In this document: positions 54,061 to 64,000 of the stretch, in pieces
Layout: each line of letters begins with the position of its first letter
How positions within the stretch are numbered: position 1 is the first letter of the stretch
Source: Zygnema cylindricum
Lineage: Eukaryota > Streptophyta > Zygnematophyceae > Zygnematales > Zygnemataceae
NCBI GenBank assembly: GCA_037447655.1
Contig: JBBHKE010000121.1
Coordinates: forward strand, 1-64,000
Direction of reading: 5' to 3'
DNA: 64,000 nucleotides
Made by a program: the position numbers and the translations under genes
The notes under the pieces: generated by a model
What the model was told of the DNA's origin: nothing
What the model saw: only the letters and a program-made list of their open reading frames with translations
Database searches by the model: none

Positions 54061-55601
54061 TGTTGTTTTTGGAAGATTCAGTTTCGTACATGCGTGCGCG
54101 TATTTGCGTGTGTATGTCATTACTTGATGTACTGTGGAGGTTCAAACGGATTTGTGGATCGGGGGAGTAAGTGTGCGAGTGAAATTAAAGGGACGTAAGT
54201 AACAAATTGAGTGGCGTGGAATGTGCTAGGAAATGAACGGCGGATCGCGAAGGGATCCGACGTTGATTTGAAATATTCGAAGTGTTCAAAAATGTAAGTC
54301 TGCCGTACAAAACATAATGCGACAGGCGCATTTATGGAAAAGGACGTCGTCGGTACGGAGCATCCTATTTGACAAGTGTACATAAGTTTTGACCATCGGA
54401 ATTTATGGCAAAAGTACGTGGTTTCGGTACGGAAATGATTTCGGCTGTAGAATATTTTTGACAAGTGGACGTGGATTCACTTCGCGACGTCGTGGGATAT
54501 TTGACGGCTCACGTGGATTTTTGTTTGGATTTTTGTGACCACGCGGCGCGACATCAACGGTGCCAAATATGTGTTTTGGACGGCGGACAAAGGCCGCCGC
54601 TATTTATTAACAAGTTGGGATGCAAAATCGCGTCAATCACACGATGTATATTTTTGGACGTTCTGGATGCTTTGACAAAATTGATGACTCACGTTGACTT
54701 ACTCAAACATACGATTTGGTGTCGGTGTAAATATTTGGAGTAACATTGTTTTGTCTTTTGCATTATTATAAAGTAGTGTTGATCATGACATGTTTTATTT
54801 ACGTGATCATTTAGGGTTTCGGCAATTTAATTTGTGTGTATGTAGTGTCATACTTGTAGACAAGTGTACGCTTATGATTGGTTGACTTTCAGGTGTACAT
54901 TTACGGTTAGGATTATTTATCGTAATAAGTTCTCATTGTTTAATACTACTTAGTGGAAGTTACGTTGGTTAGTTTGACATGTAGCGATTTGTTGACAGCT
55001 TACAAGTGTATATATAGATTTGAGCTTCATTAGGAAAATAATCAATGCTGGTTAGTAAAGTGTGGACCAAAGATGTAGTATTTTAGGGTTTTCGATTAGG
55101 TCATGCACTTTGAGTGATAAATTTATTATTTGATTAAACATTTGTTTATGTGTGATGCATTCATGTGTTATTATTTATTTATATGCTTCTTTGTTATGCA
55201 TTGTTAATGCATTTGTCATAAGGTTTGTTTATGTTGATTATTCCATCAAACCTTAGTTGTTGTTATTATTTATTTATATGTTTGTTTGTTATGCATTGTT
55301 AATGCATTTGTCATAAGGTTTGTTTATGTTGATTATTCCATCAAACCTTATTTGTTGTCATAAGGTTTATTTATGTTGATTATTCCATGAAACCCTAGTT
55401 GTTGTTTAATGCATCTGTGTATGCATTTTGTTCCGTCTGTGTACGGATTGTTAATACATCTGAGTATGCATTTTGTTGCGTCTGTGTACGCATTGGGAGG
55501 GTGCAAATTTTAATATGATTGTTTATTGGCCTAGCTTTGCTTAGCTTTTTGCATGATAGTTTGGGTGGCGTCTATGGTCTATTTTAGACCAAATAACAAC
55601 A
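54061..55601 (+). repeat. L1: solo LTR inserted in the gypsy RNase H
   Basis: This 1541-bp unit runs TGTTGTTTTTGG ... CCAAATAACAACA. The flanks ATCAG (54056-54060) and ATCAA (55602-55606) form a target duplication, and removing the insert restores the gypsy frame HPVLRMPDHQRPF. A TATA-like GTATATATAG lies at 55008. It is the same family as L2 (61520-62993), in opposite orientation. Confidence 0.88.
55160..55402 (+). repeat. Tandem repeat of about 107 bp inside L1
   Basis: Just over two units of a segment contain TTATGCATTGTTAATGCATT, TGTCATAAGGTTTGTTTATG and TTCCATCAAACC; a shortened third piece follows. A further pair of about 44-bp units (ATGCATTTTGTTSCGTCTGT) lies at 55405-55495. L2 has fewer units. 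Confidence 0.8.
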
Positions 55602-55606
55602 ATCAA

Positions 55607-56570
55607 GCATACGGAGCACTGGGTGTTGCTTCAAAGCATTCTTCAAGAACTGGAAGGCGATCATTTATTCTTCGGCCCACTGCCATTCTTCGTCCTTCCG
55701 CAATAGCTGGTTGAGGGGTTGAGCGTGACTATTGAACTCGTGAATAAACCGTCGATAGTAGTTGGCAAGCCCTAAAAAGGTGCGAAGGGTCGAGATGTCC
55801 TGCGCTCGGGGAAGAGCGTCAAGGGCTGCCATCTTGACCATGTGGGGACCTAAAGTCCTAGGAGTTACCTCATGTCCGAGGCAGATGATCTTCTGTACAC
55901 CAAAAATACCTTTGCCCGGGTGACGTTTTTAGCCCGTTGTTTGGAGTGCCCGGAGAACAATCTGGACATGCTCCATGTGTTCCTCAAAAGTCTTTCAGAA
56001 TATGATAACCTCATCAATATAGCACCAGGCACAGTCGATTCCTCGGAGCGCTTCATCCATTGCCCGTTGGAATTTGGCCGGTGCATTCTTGAGCCCAAAT
56101 GGCATATGAATCCATTCATAAATTGTGGAACTAGCCCAAAATGCGGTTCTCTCCTTGTGCTTCGGTTCCATGGCAATCTGGTAAAAACCGTTCTTCATGT
56201 CCAGAGTGGAGTAGATAGTGGCGCCAGCAAGATACTCGAATGTCTCTTCTGGGGTCGGCATCGGATACCGGTCAAAGATGGTGGCAGTGTTCAGCATGCA
56301 ATAATCTCAACACATCCGGAAATTTACAGTCTTCCCAGGCGAGTTCTTCTTTGGAGGGAGAACTGTTGGGGAAGCGAAACCATAAAGTCCTGTGCTTTCC
56401 TCAACCAATCCGGCTACCACCAAAGTCTGGACTTTTGTCGTTTTGAATTCTTTCTCCTTGAAGTTGAGAGGATACTCCTTCTGCCAAAGAGTAGCCGTCT
56501 CGTCAATCAAATCGATTCTGAAAGGTGTTCTTTTGTAAATACCCACATCTATTTCTGACCATGATCTCAC
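55607..56570 (-). pseudogene. Y1: Ty3/gypsy reverse transcriptase
   Basis: In coding order: YKRTPFRIDL, KTTKVQTLVVAGLVEESTG, VLPPKKNSPGKTVNFRMC (56570-56307), then FDRYPMPTPEETFEYLAGA, YSTLDMKNGFYQIAMEP, MPFGLKNAPAKFQRAMDEAL and the active-site region CYIDEVIIF (56297-55995). The thumb and FLGLANYYRRFIHEFNSHA-like segment follow, to FLKNALKQHPVLR at 55607. The usual Tyr-x-Asp-Asp reads YIDE, so the second Asp is Glu. There are frameshifts at about 56300 and 56000 and a stop near 55665. The domain is split from RNase H by L1. Confidence 0.88.
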
Positions 56571-56639
56571 TCGATCTACGCCTAGCTTTCTGAATAAGTT
56601 CCAATTCCTGTTCCCATAACTTCCGCCTTTCTACCTCTA

Positions 56640-57690
56640 AGGTTTCCTAATCTACGGTGACGGGTCCGGCCCTCGCTGTAGCGTTGCCCTCGGATTTTAG
56701 AACTTCCACTAGTTCCTTGGCCTTTTCGACTACTTTGGTAAGATCCGCTATCCCCATCCCCAGAATTTCGAGATCATTAGGTCTGGTCTGCCACCATCCC
56801 TGGCAAAAATCTTTTGGTCCCATACCCGGAACCTCTGGATCGGTCGGTTTGGATTGCCAGAGCCCTTCGGCAGGGCGAACACGAGTTGCTGTAGGAGTCG
56901 GTCTCTCGGTTGAGGCTGACACAAGAGTTCGGGACATCTTCTCCTTGAGAAGGGGTGCAATCTCCCCTTGTTGTCCTGGTGGTCAAACCTCTTTCCCCTC
57001 AATGGATCTCGTGCTTCCCTCTCGATACCCCTTTCTCCTCTACAAGGCCGAGAAGAGGTGCATCCCCGGGAGGGTCTGGTGGATGCGGTGTCCAGAGTGG
57101 AAGATGGGGGAGGGCGAGAATAGGAAGCTCTATGTGACCGATCCGGCACCGACTGTGAAGAGCTGCTCTCCGAAGAACTTCTCAAGATCCCCACCACCCC
57201 TCCCATAGGTCTAACCACTCTGACTCGATCTGTCCGAGCTTGTCTCTCTACCAACTCTTTCATCACCTTCACCTCATGGAGGACGTGAAGGGCAAGGAGT
57301 TCCTTACGACCTAGGCGACGTGGATCCGTAAAAACCGCGGGGTCAATTTGGATCTCGGCCGGTGGAATCTTGGAAATGGTGTGAAGCCAGGCCTCCAGAA
57401 GAGGATCCACATGGGGCTCCCTCTACACATGCTGTTTTGGCCGGGCCCAAGGAGACACTCGGTTTCTTTCCTAGGCCTGAGCTCGGGCTTCCCTCCTTTC
57501 TTCAACATAGGCGTTAGCGGCCTCCGCGAAGGAAGGGAAATGTTCTGGATTCAGACTGGGAGGAGGAGGAGGAGAAGAAGCACCAGCCGGTTCCTTGGCC
57601 GGAGATTCAAAGACAATTTCAATGGGCTCGGACCCCTCGCACCTCAGAAACTTTTCCTCATGCACGCGCCTCTCTTGTTGACTCTACTCA
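56640..57690 (-). pseudogene. Y1: probable gypsy gag remnant
   Basis: This is minus-strand, GC-rich, proline/serine-rich coding with several frame changes: FESPAKEPAGASS and FPSFAEAANAYVEERREARA (57665-57471), KIPPAEIQIDPAVFTDPRRL, KELLALHVLHEVKVMKELVE (57410-57250) and KDFCQGWWQTRPNDLE (about 56830). It sits directly upstream of the gypsy RT on the same strand, which is the main reason for the assignment; no zinc knuckle or protease was seen. Confidence 0.5.
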
Positions 57691-57730
57691 CCTGATCCGT
57701 TATGTCATGCCACATCGTGTCGATTGCTCG

Positions 57731-57783
57731 CATGCACGGTATTTTGCACGCACGCGCGGTATTTTGCATTCACTCACGGTATT
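57731..57783. repeat. Short tandem repeat next to B2
   Basis: Three units of about 20 bp (CGGTATTTTGCA plus a variable CAC/CGC tail) end at the B2 LTR. Confidence 0.8.
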
Positions 57784-58738
57784 TGTTGTTCTATGACTAC
57801 CGGTACAGGTGGAGCTGCAGCAGTAGTGGTAGAATTAGACATAACTTACACAGAAGCTAACCAAGAACCCAAGCAAACACTGATGTTTCACTCACTATAA
57901 AACCTGATCCACAGGTACAAATTACAACAAATTCAGCATACAATATCACCAGTATACACACTCTCAATTCCCAAAATTACAGCACAATTGAACCATGAAA
58001 CCATAAGATATGACATCTGCAAGTTTCACAAAAACTGCATTCAAATTTGCATTATCTTAAAACTGGTTGATTAAATGTTTCTAAGTCCTAAACTTTTATA
58101 CACTGAGTGTCTATCTACTCATCCTTTTGACCAATCAGATTGAATAATCGTGTTGTACTATAGTACGACAAAGTACCTAATGTACTTCCAAAAATCTCTT
58201 TTTCCACTAACCTAAATCGAGCACTGTCACACTAAATTTAAATTCGCTAAACTCCAGAAAACGTTTGTTCAGGTTTTCTTCATTTGATGCCGTACACCCA
58301 ATGTTGTTGCTTAGTCAGCGGGAGTTAAATAAGTCCAACCGGCTGTGGTTAATCTTGTACGAATATTTGGAGTGCTTACGGAGTACTTCGTCACCTGTGG
58401 TCCACACTTAAATCGTAACCGTTAGTTCAGTTCAAATCGACGTCCTATATTTATTCTTCACACTTGCTTTCCCAAATGTCCAGTATTCCTTTTCGTCCGT
58501 CCGATGCGCCGGTTTGACTTCGTTCGATGTGTTACATGTGTCAAGATTCATTCCGCCTTTTCTGTATTGTTTCTCATACAGACGCGTGTCTATCAGAACG
58601 TACCCTACACTCAGAGTTACTCTTCTACTGTCACACTATACAAGGTAAGTATTACAACTTCAAGGACCCAAAAATATACTAAGTTATAAACCTCCCCTCA
58701 CAGCTTTATCTACTGAGGATAAAGCTTTGAAACCAACA
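57784..58738 (-). repeat. B2 3' LTR (family B)
   Basis: This is a 955-bp unit; on the minus strand it starts TGTTGGTTTCAAAGC and ends ATAGAACAACA. The polypurine tract TTTAGGGGAG is at 58739-58748. The last 60 bp encode an ATG-initiated peptide MSNSTTTAAAPPVPVVIEQQ on the minus strand, a gag-like start inside the LTR. It is related to the solo LTR at 972-1958. Confidence 0.82.
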
Positions 58739-58761
58739 CTCCCCTAAAGGTTTAGACTCAG

Positions 58762-61519
58762 CTATTCACTCAGACCAATAGCTTGTCTAAAGAACTGTAA
58801 TTTGGGTACAGGCATAGATTTAGTAAGCATGTCTGCAACCATGTGTTCATCAGGCAAATAAGACAGTTTTATGACTCTAGCAAGCACCTTCTCTCTGACA
58901 AAATGAAGTCTGACATCCATGTGCTTACTCTTGAAGTGGTGGCTGGGATTAGAGGCGATTGCAATTGCTGCCTGGTTGTCACACCAGATCACCTGAGGAC
59001 CAGTTTGCATGTATCCCAATTCCTGCAAAAGTGCCTTCACCCATAGGAGTTCCTTGAGGGCAGAGCTTGCTGCCATATATTCCGATTCCATTGTTGACTG
59101 AGCTGTGACCTTTTGAAGTTTGCTGCTCCAACAGCAAGTTCCATTTCCAATCTGCAAAACAAAACTTGTAGTAGATTTTCTCCTGGGCATGTCACCATAG
59201 CTAGCATCGCTCCAAGTTTGCAGTTTTACTTCTCCTCCTCCAAGAACAAGCTTGAGATTTCGAGTTCCTCCCAGGTATCTCAGAACTCTCTTTGCAGCCT
59301 CCCAGTCTGCCTTTTTCGGATTCTGCAGACTTCTACTTAAAGAGCCAACAGCAGCTGCAATGTCACGCCTCGTGCAATTCATAAAATATATGAGGCTACC
59401 GACTACCTGCCTGTATGGTTTTGATGCCATAAAGTCCTCCTCCATTAACTCTAGGCTCTCACTGACTAGAATTCCTGAATGAGAGTCACTTCCCTCTAAT
59501 TTCTGTCGGAATTCCATAGGAGTTACACACCCTTTTACTTCTTTCATTTCAAATTTTTTAAGCATGGAACCTATGGCTTCCTTTTGAGTTAACATTATTT
59601 GTCTCTTATTTCTATCCCTCTCTACTTGTATCCCTAATATATATTTGGCTTCACCAAGATCCTTCATCTCAAATCTGGAGTTTAAGGCTCTCTTAATACG
59701 ATTAATTTCATCCATAGATTTGCTGATTAGCAGCAGATCATCTACATATACAGCAATATAGAGTATCCCATCATTTCCTTGTAGAACATACATAGAGTGA
59801 TCTGAACTTAATCTTTTATAGCCTAGTCCAGTTAGGAACTCATCCAACTTCAAGTTCCATTGTCTAGGGGCTTGTTTTAGCCCATACAAGGATTTCAGCA
59901 GTTTACAGACTAATCTTTCCTTTCCTGTCTCTTCGTACATTTCTGGTTGCTTCATATAGATAGTTTCTTCAAGCTCTCCATGAAGAAAAGCAGTTTTAAC
60001 ATCCATTTGATGAACTTTCATATTTTTAATTGCAGCTAGACTTAACAGAATTCTGACAGTTGGAAACCTTACCACCGGAGAGAAGGTTTCCTCAAAATCA
60101 ATTCCTTCCTTGTGATCGTAACCATTTGCCACAAGTCTGGCTTTGTATCTCTCGATTGTTCCATCCGGATTTAGCTTAACTTTGAACACCCATTTGCTGC
60201 CAATAGCTTTCCAGTCCGGAGGAAGATCAACTAACTCCCACGTTTGAGCCTCCATTATCGATTTCATCTCGTCATTTGCTGCCTCAATCCAGTGAGTTCT
60301 TGCGGTTGATGAGAAAGCCTCCCGGATGGTCAGAGATTCTCCTAAAGTTGAAGAAAATTCAAAATGGGAACCTGATTGTAGACGGCTGCTAGATCTCCTT
60401 CCCCTCGGAAATTCTGAGGCCGAGACCGATGGCTGTCGTGCGTTCTTTGTCTGTCTTGTAACTTGCCTTGACTGCTCATGGAGCCTCTCAGCCTGCTCAT
60501 GTTGAGGCTGTACATGATCCTGCGGATCAGAAGAAACTTGCTCTGCAATAGGATGTTGAACCACTGGAAAGTAAGTGGCTTTGAGAGTATCAAAAATGAC
60601 ATATTCTTGAGATTTAATTTCACCCTGTTTGTCAGTCATTATAAATAAATCTGCTGAATCTCCTTCATCTTTACAATAACATATCTGGACACCACAATCT
60701 TGTCCTTTTCTAGAACATATACCCTATACCCTTTTGAATAATCATCATACCCCATGAGGATTCCTGGTAACCCTTTTGGCTCCATTTTCGATGTAGACTG
60801 AGAAGTATTTAAGATAAAGCATTTACTCCCAAACACTTTAAAATGACCGACCTGGGGTTTTCTTCCTGTCCATAGTTCAAAAGGTGTTGTGCTAACCGAT
60901 CTGGACCGAAGTCTGTTTTTGATATATACGCACAATTTAGGGCCTCAGCCCAAAATTTCATATCTATACTTTTATCAGCAAGCATAGATCTAGCACACTC
61001 TGTTACTGTTCTATTTAACCTCTCTGAAACACCATTTTGTTGAGGTGTGTGAGGAACAGTTAGTTGACGACTGATGCCTTCATCCAATAGAAACTTTTTA
61101 AATTCATTTGACATATACTCGCCTCCATTATCCGATCTGAGTTCCAAAATTGAAGTACCATGGAGTTTTTCCGCCCAAGCTTTGTAGTGTTTAAAGTGGG
61201 AAAAAACCTCATTTTTTTCTTTCATGAAATATACTTTAGTATATCTGGAAAAATCATCAGTAAAAGTCACCATGAAGCGAACCCCCCCAGCAGATGGTAT
61301 TTGAGCCGGGCCCAACACATCAGAATGAACGAGCTGTAAGACCTTCGTTGATCGGTGCTCTGATTCTTGTGGAAAAGGCAGCTTGTGAATCTTCCCCAAA
61401 GAGCAGCCATCACATGTTTTAACTGGCTGATCTGTTAAAGTAACACCTTCTATTTTGCCAGATTTCACCATTTTGTTCAAGCTGTCATAATTAACATGTC
61501 TTAGCTCCGTATGCCTGAT
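58762..61519 (-). pseudogene. B2: copia family B integrase-RT-RNase H
   Basis: The integrase at 61519-60640 has HVNYDSLNKMV, TCDGCSLGKIHKLPF, HSDVLGPAQIP, RSDNGGEYMSNEFKKFL and GVSERLNRTV, with frameshifts near 60930 and 60645. From 60639 an open frame of 625 codons covers the linker, RT (FKVKLNPDGTIERYKARLVA, LYGLKQAP, catalytic YVDDLLLIS near 59740) and RNase H (MESEYMAASSALKELLWVKA, DNQAAIAIASNPSHHFKSK), ending at 58762. All RT/RNase H residues look intact. Gag and protease are missing because L2 abuts at 61520. It differs from the E1/M families by its own linker (FPRGRRSSSRLQSG) and LTR. Confidence 0.92.
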
Positions 61520-62993
61520 TGTTGTTATTTGGTCTAAAATAGACTGCAGAAGCAACCCAAACTATCATGCAAAAAGCTAAGCAAAAATAGGTCGACGAAC
61601 AATCATTTGAAATGCATCCTCCATATGCGTACACAAACGCAACAAACAACATTTAGGGTTTCATGGAATAATCAACATAAATAAACCCTATGACAACATC
61701 TAAGGTTTGATGGAATAATCGACATAAACAAACCCTAGGACAAATGCATAAACAATGCATATCAAACATATATAAAATAACATAAATAAATAATAACAAA
61801 CAAATGCATCACACATAAACAAAAGTATAATCAAAGTATAATCAAATAATCATTATATCATTCAAAGTGCATGACCTAATCGACAACCCTAAAATACTAC
61901 ATCTTTGGTCCCCACTTTACTAACCAGCATTGATGATACTTCTTAACAAAGCTCATACCTATATATACACTTTTGAGATGTTAACAAACCACTAAGTCGT
62001 GTTTCAACCATAATATTCTGTTACGACAAATAATCCTAACTGTACATAACGTAACCGTCATTATATCCTATTTAATCTTTATAACCTACTATTATGAATA
62101 AACTAATCGTAGGCGTACACCTGAAAGTCAAGCAATCGTAAGCGTACACCTGTCTGCAAGTACGACACACAAATTAAACTGTCGGAACCCTAATTCACCA
62201 CACAAATATAAACATCACATTAAACTCTAATTATTAATACACATAAGACAAGAAAATGTTTGTGAAATATGTACACCGACGCGTCCGCAAAATCCGGCCG
62301 CTAAATGACAGCTTGCTTAGTCACCTGTATACAAAACCACGTAGTGAACCGACATCGCATATGTACGGTCCACTTGATAATACGACATTAAAACAATGTG
62401 ATCTCTTGAAAATATCGGCGGACGCCGTCCGCCCTCCACGTGTAGCTCGAACTACTTGCCGAATTGCCACCGCACTGTTCGAATTCCATTCCGTACGGAA
62501 ACCGCGTCCACTTCAATAAATGCGACTTGTCACATTTAAAGTACATGTCATTTCGCCACACCTGCCGCCCGTCGCAAATAAGGTACACCTATCAAATAAG
62601 ACGCTCCGTACCGGCGGCGTCCCATTTGATAAATATCGTCCGTCGCATTATGTGTCGTACGGCAGGAGTCCAATTTCAAACATTTCACATTGGATTGCAA
62701 AAGCGATCCGTCGTCTACATCTCCAACGCAATTTTTTTAATTCCCGTGCATATGTTCGCGTCACTTTTTTTGTACTTCCGTACGCTTCTAACAATTATTT
62801 CATATCGGATCGCGAAGCGATCCGCCGTCCATTTCTAATTAATGTTCGCGCCACTCAATTACTCCATTAATTTTACTCATACATTAATTTCCCAATCCGC
62901 AAATCCTTTCGAACCTCCACAGTATATCAGATAAATACATACGTACGCAAACATGCGCACGCACGTACGAAACTTAATCTTCTTAAAACAACA
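61520..62993 (-). repeat. L2: second L-family LTR, inverted relative to L1
   Basis: On the plus strand it runs TGTTGTTATTTGG ... AAACAACA, 1474 bp, and is the complement of L1 with considerable divergence and fewer tandem units. Its flanks (CTGAT left, ATTTT right) are not a duplication. It joins the B2 integrase to G5. Confidence 0.85.
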
Positions 62994-63840
62994 ATTTTTT
63001 GGATCTTCTTCACATCGGTAGAATGGAGAAGAGAGAAAAGTACACAAAAATTCCACGAAAGCAACAGTGTGCTTTTGGAGGTATTAGGGAAGTAAAGGGG
63101 AGGGAGGTACTTGAGGGAGTTAGACATGATGAGGGTGTCAAAGAGTGTAGAAAGTGTGATTTAGAAATGAGAAAAGCAAATCTAGAATCAATAATTGAAA
63201 AAGGGAAAAATAAATATTATGAGGATAATTTTTTAGATATTATGGAAACAGAAAACTGGTAGGAAAGGGAGACTTCAACGGAATCGGACGAAAGGGGAGA
63301 AGTAAATCTAGAGGGGGTTTTAAAAGATAAGGGAAGAAGAAAGATGTTTAATGAAAAGTTTAGGGGAGGAGAAATATTTATTGGAAATAAAATTAGAAAG
63401 GGATAGTGGAAAGAAATTCATAGGAGAGAGTGAGGAAATTTCAAAAAATGGGGTGAGTATCATGGATAAAAATATGAGTACAAAAGACGTAGATCTTATA
63501 AGACACTTAGTGGGGACACTTGTTGTTTGGGAAAATTTGGGGGGTAACGGATTTTTACATCACTAATGGGAGTGATGCCTTTTATGAAGGTGTGCTTGTA
63601 AAAAGGTTAACATCGGGATGTGTGATGCAGATTGGGGATGGGGCTCTTTGTTTGTACTGCAAAAGGGAATTTGTATTTTGCTCGGATGGAAAGAGGATGA
63701 GGTGGAAAAAATCTTTGCTCCAAGAGCTCGGATTTATAAAAAGTGGCATGAAAAATAATATGTTTGATAAACAAGATGCAAGGTTTTTTTTGGCTCGTCT
63801 AATACACTTGTTTAAACACGAGGGTAACCACTAAAAGTTT
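62994..63840 (+). pseudogene. G5: 3' part of a G-type ORF
   Basis: It begins in the LLHIGRMEKREKYTKIPRKQ segment just after the acidic stretch. It shows the TAG in ENW*ERETS (63260), the RT-like scrap in a shifted frame (GEEKYLLEIKLERDSGKKF) and the RNase H-like scrap (SGCVMQIGDGALCLYCKRE, RWKKSLLQELGFIKSG). It is very similar to G4, including the same stop and frameshift. The gag body is missing. Confidence 0.85.
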
Positions 63841-63952
63841 TATGAGAGGAAAAGAAAAAGAAAAAGAAAAAAAAGGGGGAGGGTTTTGTTTTTTTTTTTT
63901 TTTTTTGTTTTTTATTAGTTGAGAAGAAAATTAGACTAGAAAATAAGGGGAG

Positions 63953-64000
63953 TGTTAATATTTGTGTATTTTCTAAATTTGTTTTAGGATAGAAAAAGGC
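63953..64000 (+). repeat. G5 3' LTR, start only
   Basis: TGTTAATATTTGTGTATTTTC follows CTAGAAAATAAGGGGAG (polypurine tract at 63940-63952). The LTR continues beyond the window. Confidence 0.82.

Noticed and set aside
55160-55495. CRISPR-like array
   Set aside because: The units are contiguous tandem copies without unique spacers, in a eukaryotic LTR.
62256-62870. Open frames within L2
   Set aside because: They overlap one another in three frames, are not open in L1 and lack known domains; the sequence is LTR.
54061-62993. A giant 9-kb transposon with 1.5-kb terminal inverted repeats (L1 and L2)
   Set aside because: L1 alone has its own target duplication (ATCAG/ATCAA), and removing it restores the gypsy frame. 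L2 has different flanks, so these are two separate LTRs in opposite orientation.

Overview
The window is plant (streptophyte) nuclear DNA made almost entirely of nested, mostly broken LTR retrotransposons. Three things point to a streptophyte: the only recognisable host gene is a spliced fragment of a plant-type peptide:N-glycanase (PNG1) on the minus strand at 15.5-17.2 kb; the retrotransposon primer-binding sites match the anticodon arm of plant initiator tRNA-Met; and the Ty3/gypsy RNase H resembles bryophyte/charophyte elements. I cannot place the species more closely (moss, liverwort, lycophyte, fern or charophyte are all possible).

Layout. 1-4.1 kb: minus-strand copia pol relic (M1) carrying a solo LTR. 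4.1-15.5 kb: the best autonomous copia copy E1 (4233-10665, TSD GTGGA) sits inside the 5' LTR of a gag-only element (G2), followed by a reversed LTR. 15.5-17.2 kb: PNG1 fragment. 17.2-19.9 kb: low-complexity DNA and two MITE-like elements. 20.2-24.6 kb: G1, a young gag-only copia derivative (two 1194-bp LTRs with three differences seen, TSD GGTGC, intact 660-codon ORF) inside an older copia RNase H. 24.9-27.6 kb: copia C1. 27.6-31.4 kb: a second gag-only lineage (D1) and a G relic (G6). 31.4-38.1 kb: minus copia pieces interrupted by G3 (32492-36837, TSD TCCGT). 38.1-49.0 kb: minus copias M4 and M5 with G4 between them. 49.5-57.7 kb: LTR K1 and a Ty3/gypsy relic (Y1) split by solo LTR L1 (TSD ATCAR). 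57.8-61.5 kb: a separate copia family (B2). 61.5-64 kb: second L LTR (L2) and G relic G5.

How the parts fit. Copia elements E1, C1 and M1-M5 (where their 5' ends survive) and the gag-only G elements share one 5' design: the gag ATG lies inside the LTR, and the coding frame crosses the LTR end and a primer-binding site GGTTATGGGCCCACC. That site is complementary to the anticodon arm, not the 3' end, of plant initiator tRNA-Met, as in the half-tRNA priming known for Drosophila copia. G elements encode Gag fused in frame to scraps of RT and RNase H without catalytic motifs, so they should depend on reverse transcriptase and integrase from E1-like partners. The LTRs also share a covarying palindrome and GTAC/G-box-rich U3 regions.
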